Below, one piece after another: positions 1 to 6,522 of a stretch of DNA of 64,000 bases (the stretch's first letter is position 1; each line of letters starts with the position of its first letter). This DNA comes from Pelagicoccus sp. (lineage in GTDB: Bacteria > Verrucomicrobiota > Verrucomicrobiia > Opitutales > Opitutaceae): positions 43,287 to 107,286 of the forward strand of contig JANQRJ010000037.1 of the NCBI GenBank assembly GCA_028284635.1, given 5' to 3'. The position numbers and the translations under genes are program-made. The notes below the pieces were generated by a model. That model did no database searches, had not been told where the DNA came from, and was given only the letters and a program-made list of their open reading frames with translations.

Positions 1-1304
1 ACGCCTATTTCCGCGGCGGCTGGGGTCACCTTTCCCTTGTGCTTGTGCAGAGCGGCTTCAACGAGCTCTTTCTCGAGTGCCTCACGGGCTTCCTTGAGCG
101 ATTGGCCAGCGACAAGGCCGGCGGTCGAAGGGAGCTGCAAGTCATCCGGAGCGACTCGATTGCCATCGCACATAATTGCGGCTCGGCGAACGCGGTTCTG
201 AAGCTCTCGAACATTGCCGGTCCAGGGGAAGGAGCGTATGGCTTTCAGCGCTGCTGCGGAGAAGGCCAGGTTTTTGTTGCCGGCTTCGGCGGCGTATTTC
301 TTGAGAAAGGAAGTGGCGAGAAAGTCGATGTCCTCTCCACGGTCGCGAAGAGGGGGGACGTTTACTTCCACGACGGCCAGGCGGAAATAGAAGTCTTCGC
401 GAAAAGTGCCGTCAGCCATACCCTTTTTCAGATCGGCATTCGTGGCGGCCACGATACGCGAATCGACTGGGATCATGTCTCGTCCACCGACGCGTTCTAT
501 ATAGCCCTCCTGAAGAAAGCGCAGGAGCTTCACTTGAACGCTCAAGGGGACTTCGCCGATTTCGTCGAGAAAGAGAGTGCCGCCCTTGGCCTGTTCTATT
601 TTGCCGATGCGCATGCTATCGGCTCCGGTGAAGGAGCCCTTTTCGTGGCCAAAGAGTTCGCTTTCCAGAAGATTCTCTGGGATGGCGCTGCAATTGATGG
701 GAACGAAGGGCCCGTCTCGGCGGCTGCTTTGATTGTGGATGGCGGTGGCTATCATCTCTTTCCCGGTGCCGCTTTCGCCGAGGATCATCACGGGGGCGTC
801 GCTGGTAGCCACCTTCCGTACGAGGCTGAAGACTTTGGTCATGGGCTCGCTGGTGCCGAGCATACCCTCGAAGGCGTCTTCGCTGAGTTGACGTTGCATG
901 GCAACGAAGTCTCGCTCGAGTTCGGCGACGTAGTAGCAGCGTTTGAGCAGGAGCTTGAGTTCCTCGGTTTCGATCGGCTTGCTCATGAAGTCATAGGCGC
1001 CGCGGCCGATCGCTTCGAGAGCGTTCTCTCGTTCGCCTTGTCCCGAGATAACGATGACTTTCGTTTTGGGAGCGAGTTGGGTGATTTCGCCGAGAGTGGC
1101 CATGCCTTCGTCGGTGAGATTGGGGCAGGGCGGCAGTCCGAGATCGAGCAAGACCACTGGAGGGGTATGCTCTTTGAACTGCTGTAGGGCGCCCTCTCGG
1201 TTGCCTGCTTGGAAAATTTCGTAGTCGGTATTCAAAGACCAACGCATTTGGGTGCGAATCTCTTCGTCGTCGTCGACTATCAGTAGCTTTGGTTTTTCAG
1301 ACAT
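1..1304 (-). CDS. prsR: PrsR-like sigma-54-dependent response regulator (3' end outside window)
   Basis: Reading the minus strand from an ATG at 1304 gives 434 codons with no stop before the window edge, so the C-terminus is cut. Seen: a receiver domain (acidic DDD at residues 11-13, phospho-acceptor D54 in LLDLGLP, K109), then an AAA+ sigma-54 activation domain with Walker A GESGTGKE (176-183), the sigma-54 contact loop GSFTGA (222-227, Ser replacing the usual Ala) and Walker B GGTLFLDEIG (240-249), then the start of a Fis-type helix-turn-helix ending in KVTPAAAEIG. This layout is that of NtrC-class regulators and of PrsR from PEP-CTERM/exosortase systems. The PrsR name is inferred from the nearby PrsK-like kinase, PrsT-like protein and exosortase. 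It probably activates the -24/-12 promoters at 5271-5288 and 6134-6150. Confidence 0.9.
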   Translation of the reverse strand, partial: MSEKPKLLIVDDDEEIRTQMRWSLNTDYEIFQAGNREGALQQFKEHTPPVVLLDLGLPPCPNLTDEGMATLGEITQLAPKTKVIVISGQGERENALEAIGRGAYDFMSKPIETEELKLLLKRCYYVAELERDFVAMQRQLSEDAFEGMLGTSEPMTKVFSLVRKVATSDAPVMILGESGTGKEMIATAIHNQSSRRDGPFVPINCSAIPENLLESELFGHEKGSFTGADSMRIGKIEQAKGGTLFLDEIGEVPLSVQVKLLRFLQEGYIERVGGRDMIPVDSRIVAATNADLKKGMADGTFREDFYFRLAVVEVNVPPLRDRGEDIDFLATSFLKKYAAEAGNKNLAFSAAALKAIRSFPWTGNVRELQNRVRRAAIMCDGNRVAPDDLQLPSTAGLVAGQSLKEAREALEKELVEAALHKHKGKVTPAAAEIG

Positions 1305-1381
1305 CTGGGAGTGGGATATTCCAGGTAAGTATCGGTTTCGCAGCGGGTTTATAAACGATTCCGCTGGAAGTAGTCAGAGAA

Positions 1382-1409
1382 GAAAAAAGGCTGGCCTGAA
1401 TGGCCAGCC
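1382..1409 (-). terminator. Rho-independent terminator after the VPDEG protein gene
   Basis: A perfect 8-bp stem (ggctggcc / ggccagcc, 1389-1396 with 1402-1409) around a 5-base loop is followed on the minus strand by a run of six T (A-run at 1383-1388). It lies 30 bases past the stop of the 1439-2095 gene and about 80 bases before the prsR start, so prsR probably has its own promoter or depends on read-through. Confidence 0.8.
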
Positions 1410-1438
1410 GGAAAATGGGAGCGGATCGCTTGTGTGGC

Positions 1439-2095
1439 CTATCGGCTTTGCCGCCGCATCGTCCTTGCGGAAGCGAGAAGCAGCAGGATGGGCGCGAATA
1501 GCAGGGCGCTGCTGCCTTCGTCCGGAACAGCTTTGGGGCGTATCAGCGTTTGGCCTACGTTTATGTCGCCTTGCGAGCTGTTGCTCTGATTGACCCAGCT
1601 GAAGTCTGCGGGGGAGGATCCGGTTCCGATGAGTTGGAGTGAGTGTCCAATCGGGTTGGTCCTGGGCTCGAATGCGCCAATATCGGTACTGGTCATTCCA
1701 CTTGCAGGGCCTGCGGTGGCAGCAAATGCTCCTTCGTAGCTGAGGAACTGGAGGACGATGTTCTTGAAGACGAGAGCGATGCCATCAGGACCATTCTGTA
1801 GGGAAGCTCCCGGAAACCATGTGTAGAATCCGTAGCCATTGCCTGAATCGATCAGCGATCCGATCAGGGTTTCTTGGGTGATGATTCCGCCACCACTGCC
1901 GTTGTAGTGTATGAGGCTGATTTCGCTGAGATCGGTCCCGGCAAGCCCGGCGAGTTCGACGAATTCTCCGGTGTCCGCACCGTCGTTGTCGTAGTGGATC
2001 TCGTTGATCCATAGTTGGTTGATAGTTACAGCTTGGACTGAGGCAACGAGTATGCAGGCGGCGATGGCTATCGCCGTGAGAGCTTGGGATTTCAT
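1439..2095 (-). CDS. Secreted lamin-tail-like domain protein with VPDEG exosortase signal
   Basis: 218 aa. An N-terminal signal peptide (about residues 1-22, ending near VQA) is followed by a region opening with LWINEIHYDNDGADTGEFVE. That pattern, with later GNGYGFY and GDINVGQ blocks, is typical of lamin-tail (LTD) domains found on secreted bacterial proteins. The C-terminus has a tripartite sorting signal: VPDEG, a hydrophobic stretch, then the basic tail RTMRRQSR. By family knowledge such tails are recognised by an exosortase, and one is encoded at 9787-10734. The gene sits between prsK and prsR and has its own terminator. I found no -24/-12 motif in the 160 bases upstream, unlike the two paralogous substrates at 4659 and 5532. 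Binding partner or role unknown. Confidence 0.8.
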   Translation of the reverse strand: MKSQALTAIAIAACILVASVQAVTINQLWINEIHYDNDGADTGEFVELAGLAGTDLSEISLIHYNGSGGGIITQETLIGSLIDSGNGYGFYTWFPGASLQNGPDGIALVFKNIVLQFLSYEGAFAATAGPASGMTSTDIGAFEPRTNPIGHSLQLIGTGSSPADFSWVNQSNSSQGDINVGQTLIRPKAVPDEGSSALLFAPILLLLASARTMRRQSR

Positions 2096-2427
2096 GCGGG
2101 AGTCGTTTGGGTTGAGGATTCTTGAACCAATTCAGAATGGATTGATTCGAATCTTCTGATAAGTGTGATCACTAAGAGTGCAAGCACTTAGATTCGATTC
2201 CCGAATAATTCGTACTGGATCAGGTATATTACTGACTTGAGGTATCGGTGCGTTTTTGACAATCGCATGCAGGTAGCCGCGTTCGTGAGAACGCGTTTCC
2301 GATGGCTGTCGGCTAGGGCTTTCCGCGTTCTCACGAACGCGGCTACAGGAAGACGCAAGCGCTTCTCGCTAGACAAAGCAGCAATGAGCGCGGAACGCGT
2401 ATCCCAGCTAACCTAACGTCAGCTATT
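2096..2427. other. Intergenic region with a long inverted repeat
   Basis: This gap lies between the start of the 2095 gene and the stop of prsK. I see no gene. It holds the 23-bp inverted repeat annotated separately; the rest (2100-2260) is AT-rich leader sequence for the VPDEG gene, with no promoter I can assign firmly. Confidence 0.6.
2273..2346. repeat. Perfect 23-bp inverted repeat (REP-like)
   Basis: Positions 2273-2295 and 2324-2346 are exact reverse complements (arms begin gtagccgcgttcgtgag), separated by 28 bases. The spacer carries a short direct repetition of tttcc/ttcc next to each arm. It lies 80-150 bases past the prsK stop, so it may act as a transcript-end hairpin. The sequence style (GTAGC plus a GC-rich inverted core) is that of dispersed extragenic palindromes; a weaker relative is at 50667-50729. 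No T-run follows. Confidence 0.75.
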
Positions 2428-4545
2428 TCAGTCGGCTTTGGGAAAAGCGAGAATGAACGTAGTGCCTTCGCCTTCCTGCGAGCTGACTTGTATGGCGCCG
2501 CCGTGCGCTTCCATCACCATTTTGCTTTGGAACATTCCGATGCCCAGGCCATTTTTCTTGGTCGTTTTAAAGGGGCGGAAGAGCGAGTCCTGAATAAAGC
2601 TCTCGCTCATGCCAGGACCATCATCCTCGACGCTGAGCTGGATTCTGTTTTTGAGTTCCTTTACTTTGAGCGCTATCAAGCCGACGCCTTCCATCGCTTC
2701 CGCTGCGTTGATGAGCAAGTTCAGGACGACGCTTTGGATCTTCTCGATGTCGGCCTTTATGTTGCATTCCGATTCGAAAGAGGAGGTGAAGGCTATGCCC
2801 TCGGGGCATTTCCAGTTGGCGATCGCTTGTTCTGCAAGCTGTCGCAGCGGCACGGTTTGAGTATGGATTTCGAGCTCTTCGCGAACGTGGCCGAGCCGCG
2901 TGATTAGCTGGGTGATGCGCTCGCTCGTACTGCCGATGCCTCGCAGGGCGTCTTGCCTGAATTCCGGGTTTTCCCAGTGCTGCGGCATGTTCTTAAGCAT
3001 GAGATTCAGGGTGGAGACGGCGTTTTTCAGATCATGTACGAAGAAGGTCGCCATGGTCTGAAAGGCTTCGAGTTCCTTGCTTTCGGCTAGTTTGCGAGTC
3101 AGATCGGCGCTGAGAATCGACGAGGCCAAGTGGTTGGCAATGCAGCGTAGGGTGTCGAATTCCTGATCGGTAAAGGGGAGGGTGTTGGTGCGGTCTCCCA
3201 CGACAATGAAGCCAACCACGGTATCGCGTCCGACCATCGGGATGCAGACTCGGATGCCGCCGTCGGTGAAGGACGTGGGATTTGCGTTCTGGATCGGCGA
3301 CAGTCGAGGATCGTTTGCGTTGTCGAGATTGAAGGGTTCCGTTTGCTCGAAGAGCGCGGGAGCCGTTTCTTGGGCGGCGATGTATTCGTTGGCCTCGCTA
3401 TTCTTGTCGCGTTGGGGGCGCTGGTCTGAAGATGCCGCGCGCTCGAAGCGCGAGTCGTTGGAATTTAGAATCCACACGTTTACCAGCTTCGTGTCGAAAA
3501 GCGCGATCAGAAGACGAGTGGCGGATTGGCAGATTTCCTTGGGTTGGACGCTCTGGGAGGTCGCTTCTGTAACTCGCAGCCAGACGGTGCGGTAGTCGAA
3601 GAGCGGTCGTTTGAAGTTTCTACTGACGAAACGCCTGACTTTCTGTCGAAAACGGTCCGATTGGATAACGATTCCGAGTGCGACGAGGGACGCTACGATG
3701 AACAGGATCTTGAGCGTGAGTGAACTCTCTCCGCCGAGCCAGGTGACGACTTTGGAAAGGATGCCTACCGAAATCAGATAGAGTCCAGCGATGGTGATGG
3801 TGACCGAGCCGCTGATGACCGATTGGGAAGGGTAGAGGTCGATCTCGAAGCCGCCTGGCCGAAGAAGCGAGCGGCCGATGAGAAGGCAGGCGATAAGCAA
3901 GGCGACGGCGTTGACCGTATCCATGTTGGGATCGAGTCGTTGCGTCAGAATAGCCTGGCTGCTGGTAAAGAAGCGGGCTGCCATCAGAGTGCCGAAGCCG
4001 TAGAGCATGAACTTGATTTTCCAGCGCAAGGTGCCTACGGAGGCGCGATAGGTGCGCTCCAGGGCTACGGACGATCCTATGCAGGAAAGCAGCAGGAACA
4101 GATGGATAAGAAATCCGGCCCAACCGAGTTGGACGACGACATTGTCTGGAATGACGGGGTGGGGGTCAGTCGCGACGAGGGAACTCTTGAAGAAGAAGGC
4201 TAGGCCTATCGGAATCAGGAAGCCTGGCAGGACGATGTGGTAGCGCTTTCTCAACGACCGTCTGATATCGCCTCGGGAGAAGGTCGCGGCGAAAAGCAGC
4301 AGCATTCCGGGCAGAAACGATGTGATGCCTAGCCTCATTTGATGCCGCGAAACGAATTCGGCGGCTGTGGCAGTGGGGATGGCGTTGATGATTCCGCCTA
4401 CTACAAGATGCTCGATGGCCAGGACGAGCATCCCGATAGAGAAGATCCAGCGAGGCAGGCTCTGATGCTTGCTGAATGGCGCGGCGAAGAAGAATAGGGC
4501 GCTCAGGGCAGCTGCGATGTAGCTGATGAAAGCGGGGAGGAGCAT
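2428..4545 (-). CDS. prsK: PrsK-like membrane sensor histidine kinase
   Basis: 705 aa. The first ~290 residues are a string of hydrophobic segments forming a multi-pass membrane sensor. A GAF-like domain follows (about 320-480), then the dimerisation/phospho-acceptor helix with H504 in FFVHDLKNAVSTL, and a HATPase with N-box NLLINAAEA (609-617), DDGPGM (641-646) and GLGIGMF (666-672). FxxHDLKN together with a membrane-GAF-kinase layout and this length match PrsK of PEP-CTERM/exosortase systems. The likely partner is the PrsR-like regulator at 1-1304. The signal sensed is not known. An N-terminal Met at 4545 is the first in the frame and begins directly with a membrane helix. Confidence 0.88.
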   Translation of the reverse strand: MLLPAFISYIAAALSALFFFAAPFSKHQSLPRWIFSIGMLVLAIEHLVVGGIINAIPTATAAEFVSRHQMRLGITSFLPGMLLLFAATFSRGDIRRSLRKRYHIVLPGFLIPIGLAFFFKSSLVATDPHPVIPDNVVVQLGWAGFLIHLFLLLSCIGSSVALERTYRASVGTLRWKIKFMLYGFGTLMAARFFTSSQAILTQRLDPNMDTVNAVALLIACLLIGRSLLRPGGFEIDLYPSQSVISGSVTITIAGLYLISVGILSKVVTWLGGESSLTLKILFIVASLVALGIVIQSDRFRQKVRRFVSRNFKRPLFDYRTVWLRVTEATSQSVQPKEICQSATRLLIALFDTKLVNVWILNSNDSRFERAASSDQRPQRDKNSEANEYIAAQETAPALFEQTEPFNLDNANDPRLSPIQNANPTSFTDGGIRVCIPMVGRDTVVGFIVVGDRTNTLPFTDQEFDTLRCIANHLASSILSADLTRKLAESKELEAFQTMATFFVHDLKNAVSTLNLMLKNMPQHWENPEFRQDALRGIGSTSERITQLITRLGHVREELEIHTQTVPLRQLAEQAIANWKCPEGIAFTSSFESECNIKADIEKIQSVVLNLLINAAEAMEGVGLIALKVKELKNRIQLSVEDDGPGMSESFIQDSLFRPFKTTKKNGLGIGMFQSKMVMEAHGGAIQVSSQEGEGTTFILAFPKAD

Positions 4546-4596
4546 GGCCCGATCAAGAACGATTTCGTGGAAATGGAAAGCCTTTGCGCAACGGAA

Positions 4597-4625
4597 AAGG
4601 CCCAGCGTTTCAAACGCTGGGCCTT
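4597..4625 (-). terminator. Hairpin terminator after the VPDGG protein gene
   Basis: A 14-bp perfect inverted repeat (4597-4610 with 4612-4625, arms aaggcccagcgttt / aaacgctgggcctt) around a single central base lies 33 bases past the stop of the gene ending at 4659. The minus strand then continues ttttccgt. It can also fold on the plus strand, but no plus-strand gene precedes it. Confidence 0.8.
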
Positions 4626-4658
4626 GATTTTCAGAGAGTTCTCCGTTTCGCGATGCGA

Positions 4659-5216
4659 CTAGCGCTTGAAGCGACGAATCGCGGCGAGGCCGAGAAGACC
4701 GAGTCCCAGAAGCACGGCGGAAGCGCCGCCGTCAGGAACGGTGGTGGCCGAGGAGAAGCTTACGCGGCTCTGGTTGCCCTGCGTGGTGATCGTCCAGTCG
4801 CCAGCGGCGTCTTCGAAGCCAGTGGCGCTTGCGATACCCTTACCGGAAATGGTGAGCGTTGGGATGATTGCGGCTGCGTTGCGAACAATGGAAGTCACGG
4901 ACTCGAGCACGAACGAGTAGGTGTTCGGGCCGACGGTGAACGTCCAGAGAGGGTTTACAGGTCCGGCGAAAGGATCGAAGCTGAACGCGGTCATTGAGAC
5001 AGCTGCTCCATCCGTGCCGAGGTATCCACCGGTTTGGGTGAAGTTGGCGACTTCCACGTTGTCGAACGTGGTGAACGCGGTAGCAGTCGTCACGCTGCCA
5101 TTCAGAGTGGCGTTGCCTGTGAAGGCGATGTCACCGGTGATCTTGGCCGCGGAAGCGATTGCCGTTAGCGAGATAGCAGCGCTGATCAGCGCTGCGGTTT
5201 TGATTATCTTGTTCAT
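4659..5216 (-). CDS. Small secreted exosortase substrate with VPDGG signal (paralogue 1)
   Basis: 185 aa from the ATG at 5216. An in-frame upstream start at 5288 is rejected because a sigma-54 promoter occupies 5271-5288 and because MNKIIKTAALISAAISL is a good signal peptide start. Mature protein: KITGDIAFTG, an NFTQTGGYLGTDG block, and NPLWTFTVG. It ends with VPDGGASAVLLGLGLLGLAA and a basic IRRFKR tail. It aligns along its whole length with the neighbour at 5532-6095 (shared KITG.IAFTG, TLNGSV, VANFTQTG.YLGTDG, SATGF.DA.GDWT.TTQG). No enzymatic motif is seen. By analogy with PEP-CTERM systems it is probably a surface or matrix protein processed by the exosortase at 9787. Flanked by its own promoter and terminator, it is a single-gene unit. 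Confidence 0.85.
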   Translation of the reverse strand: MNKIIKTAALISAAISLTAIASAAKITGDIAFTGNATLNGSVTTATAFTTFDNVEVANFTQTGGYLGTDGAAVSMTAFSFDPFAGPVNPLWTFTVGPNTYSFVLESVTSIVRNAAAIIPTLTISGKGIASATGFEDAAGDWTITTQGNQSRVSFSSATTVPDGGASAVLLGLGLLGLAAIRRFKR

Positions 5217-5270
5217 CGTAGTTTTATTTTTGTTGTTGGAGATGCATGTTCCGTAGAACGCGTGCCAACT

Positions 5271-5288
5271 TTGCAACTGCGATGCCAA
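5271..5288 (-). promoter_or_regulatory. Sigma-54 (-24/-12) promoter for the VPDGG gene
   Basis: Read on the minus strand the site is TTGGCATCGCAGTTGCAA. GG and GC are separated by exactly 10 bases, and both boxes are near consensus (TGGCAc and TTGCa). Transcription would start about 12 bases downstream, leaving a leader of roughly 45 bases to the ATG at 5216. The only sigma-54 activator seen in the window is the PrsR-like protein at 1-1304. The rest of the gap 5217-5531 holds only this site, AT-rich leader and the neighbour's terminator. Confidence 0.82.
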
Positions 5289-5474
5289 GCTTTGGATTTG
5301 AGGCTATGAAGGATATAAGTCGCTTTTTGTAAACTGCTTATGAGATGCTGGAGAATTCCCCTGAGTAACGCAGTTCATACCTGAAACTCTAGATACTGAA
5401 AAGGATCCCGACGTGGTTTACATTTTGCCAAACGATGGAACCGAGTCGGCTTCTCGAGCTTCTCGAAGTTTCCA

Positions 5475-5507
5475 AAAGAAAAGCCGCACGGCTGAACCGT
5501 GCGGCTT
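5475..5507 (-). terminator. Rho-independent terminator after the VPEGG protein gene
   Basis: An 11-bp perfect stem (5481-5491 with 5497-5507, aagccgcacgg / ccgtgcggctt) around a 5-base loop lies 25 bases past the stop of the 5532-6095 gene. On the minus strand it is followed by ttcttttgg. Confidence 0.85.
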
Positions 5508-5531
5508 GGAAATGCTGTTCTAGCTACAGTA

Positions 5532-6095
5532 CTAGCGCTTGAAGCGGCGAGAAAGAGAAACCAAGCCGATCAGGCCAAGGCCGAGAAGAGCTGCGGTTGT
5601 GCCGCCTTCTGGAACAGCCGCAGCAGAAGAGAAGCTGATGCGAGAAGTTCCACCCTGAGTGGTTAGGGTCCAGTCGCCGATTGCATCGTCAAAACCGGTT
5701 GCCGAAGCAAGTCCACGTCCGGAAACGGTCAGCTTGTCGATTGGTCCGGACATGTCGCGAATGACTTCAGTGATGGTGTCAAGACGGAAGCTGTAGGTCG
5801 TCAGGCCGGATATGAATGTCCAAAGCGGAGAAACGGGGCTGGGAGCGAGCGCCGGGTCGAAGGTGAAAGGGCTCATCGTCACGGCGGAACCGTCGGTGCC
5901 CAGGTAGTCGCCAGTTTGGGTGAAGTTGGCTACCACGACATCGGAGAAGCTCGTGAAGGTCGTTGCGGTGGCGACGCTGCCATTCAGAGTGGTGGTGCCA
6001 GTGAAAGCGATGATGCCAGTGATTTTGGCTCCAGAAGCTAGCCCGGTGATAGAGATAGCTGCGATAACAGCTGCGAGTTTGGATATGTTGTTCAT
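5532..6095 (-). CDS. Small secreted exosortase substrate with VPEGG signal (paralogue 2)
   Basis: 187 aa. Signal peptide MNNISKLAAVIAAISITG..., mature start near KITGIIAFTG. The body parallels the 4659-5216 protein block by block. The C-terminus is VPEGGTTAALLGLGLIGLVS followed by LSRRFKR, the tripartite exosortase signal with Glu instead of Asp. No catalytic motif is visible. It has its own -24/-12 promoter (6134-6150) and terminator. The tandem arrangement of two similar units points to a gene duplication. The probable role is a component of the extracellular matrix or cell surface, made on demand through PrsK/PrsR; this is inference from PEP-CTERM systems, not seen directly. Confidence 0.85.
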   Translation of the reverse strand: MNNISKLAAVIAAISITGLASGAKITGIIAFTGTTTLNGSVATATTFTSFSDVVVANFTQTGDYLGTDGSAVTMSPFTFDPALAPSPVSPLWTFISGLTTYSFRLDTITEVIRDMSGPIDKLTVSGRGLASATGFDDAIGDWTLTTQGGTSRISFSSAAAVPEGGTTAALLGLGLIGLVSLSRRFKR

Positions 6096-6133
6096 GGTAG
6101 GAATGGTTGTTAAAAAGATTACGAAATGAGTAA

Positions 6134-6150
6134 TGCACTCTATGTGCCAA
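6134..6150 (-). promoter_or_regulatory. Sigma-54 (-24/-12) promoter for the VPEGG gene
   Basis: Read on the minus strand: TTGGCACATAGAGTGCAT, with GG and GC 10 bases apart, a perfect TTGGCAC -24 box and a -12 box GTGCA (one base off TTGCA). The predicted start is near 6123, giving a leader of about 28 bases to the ATG at 6095. Same position relative to the gene as the promoter of the paralogue. Confidence 0.82.
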
Positions 6151-6522
6151 CCTTCCTGATTTGAGAGCTTAAATTTTGTAAGTCGTTGATTATGATGAAA
6201 ATATTTTTATTAAAAACTTGATCGAAGTAAAAAACCATCCTCGTTGCTGTAAAAACTACTGACGTTTTACGTGTTTATTGGGTCCTCGGGTATCTAAGAT
6301 ATTAAATATCAACTGTTTATGATTTATTTTCCCTCTCTGTAAGGAAATCTGACATGTCGTGATGCCTGGTTAGGCGCTCCTTTTAGAGTCTGGTTTGGCG
6401 ATGAAATACCAGTCGTGAATGCCCATCGCTCCCGTAGAAATTAGCCGAGACGATCCGCTCAGGGATAGAGCGGCTGCTGAAGGAGTAGTTCCTTGGGGCT
6501 CTCTGCAGGCAGCGGGAAGGTA
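6151..6522. other. AT-rich intergenic region
   Basis: No gene is supported here. The stretch 6160-6340 is strongly AT-rich and could hold the binding sites of an enhancer-type activator for the promoter at 6134-6150, since sigma-54 activators bind 100-200 bases upstream. I could not define a repeated operator by eye. The remainder is the tail of the prsT transcript. Confidence 0.45.

Noticed and set aside
39..1187. 382-codon open frame on the plus strand
   Set aside because: It is antisense to the PrsR-like gene, whose motifs (Walker A, Walker B, receiver Asp) are unmistakable on the minus strand. The plus frame has no recognisable domain.
5217..5288. 24-residue N-terminal extension of the VPDGG protein
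   Set aside because: It would be encoded within the sigma-54 promoter and would destroy the signal peptide.
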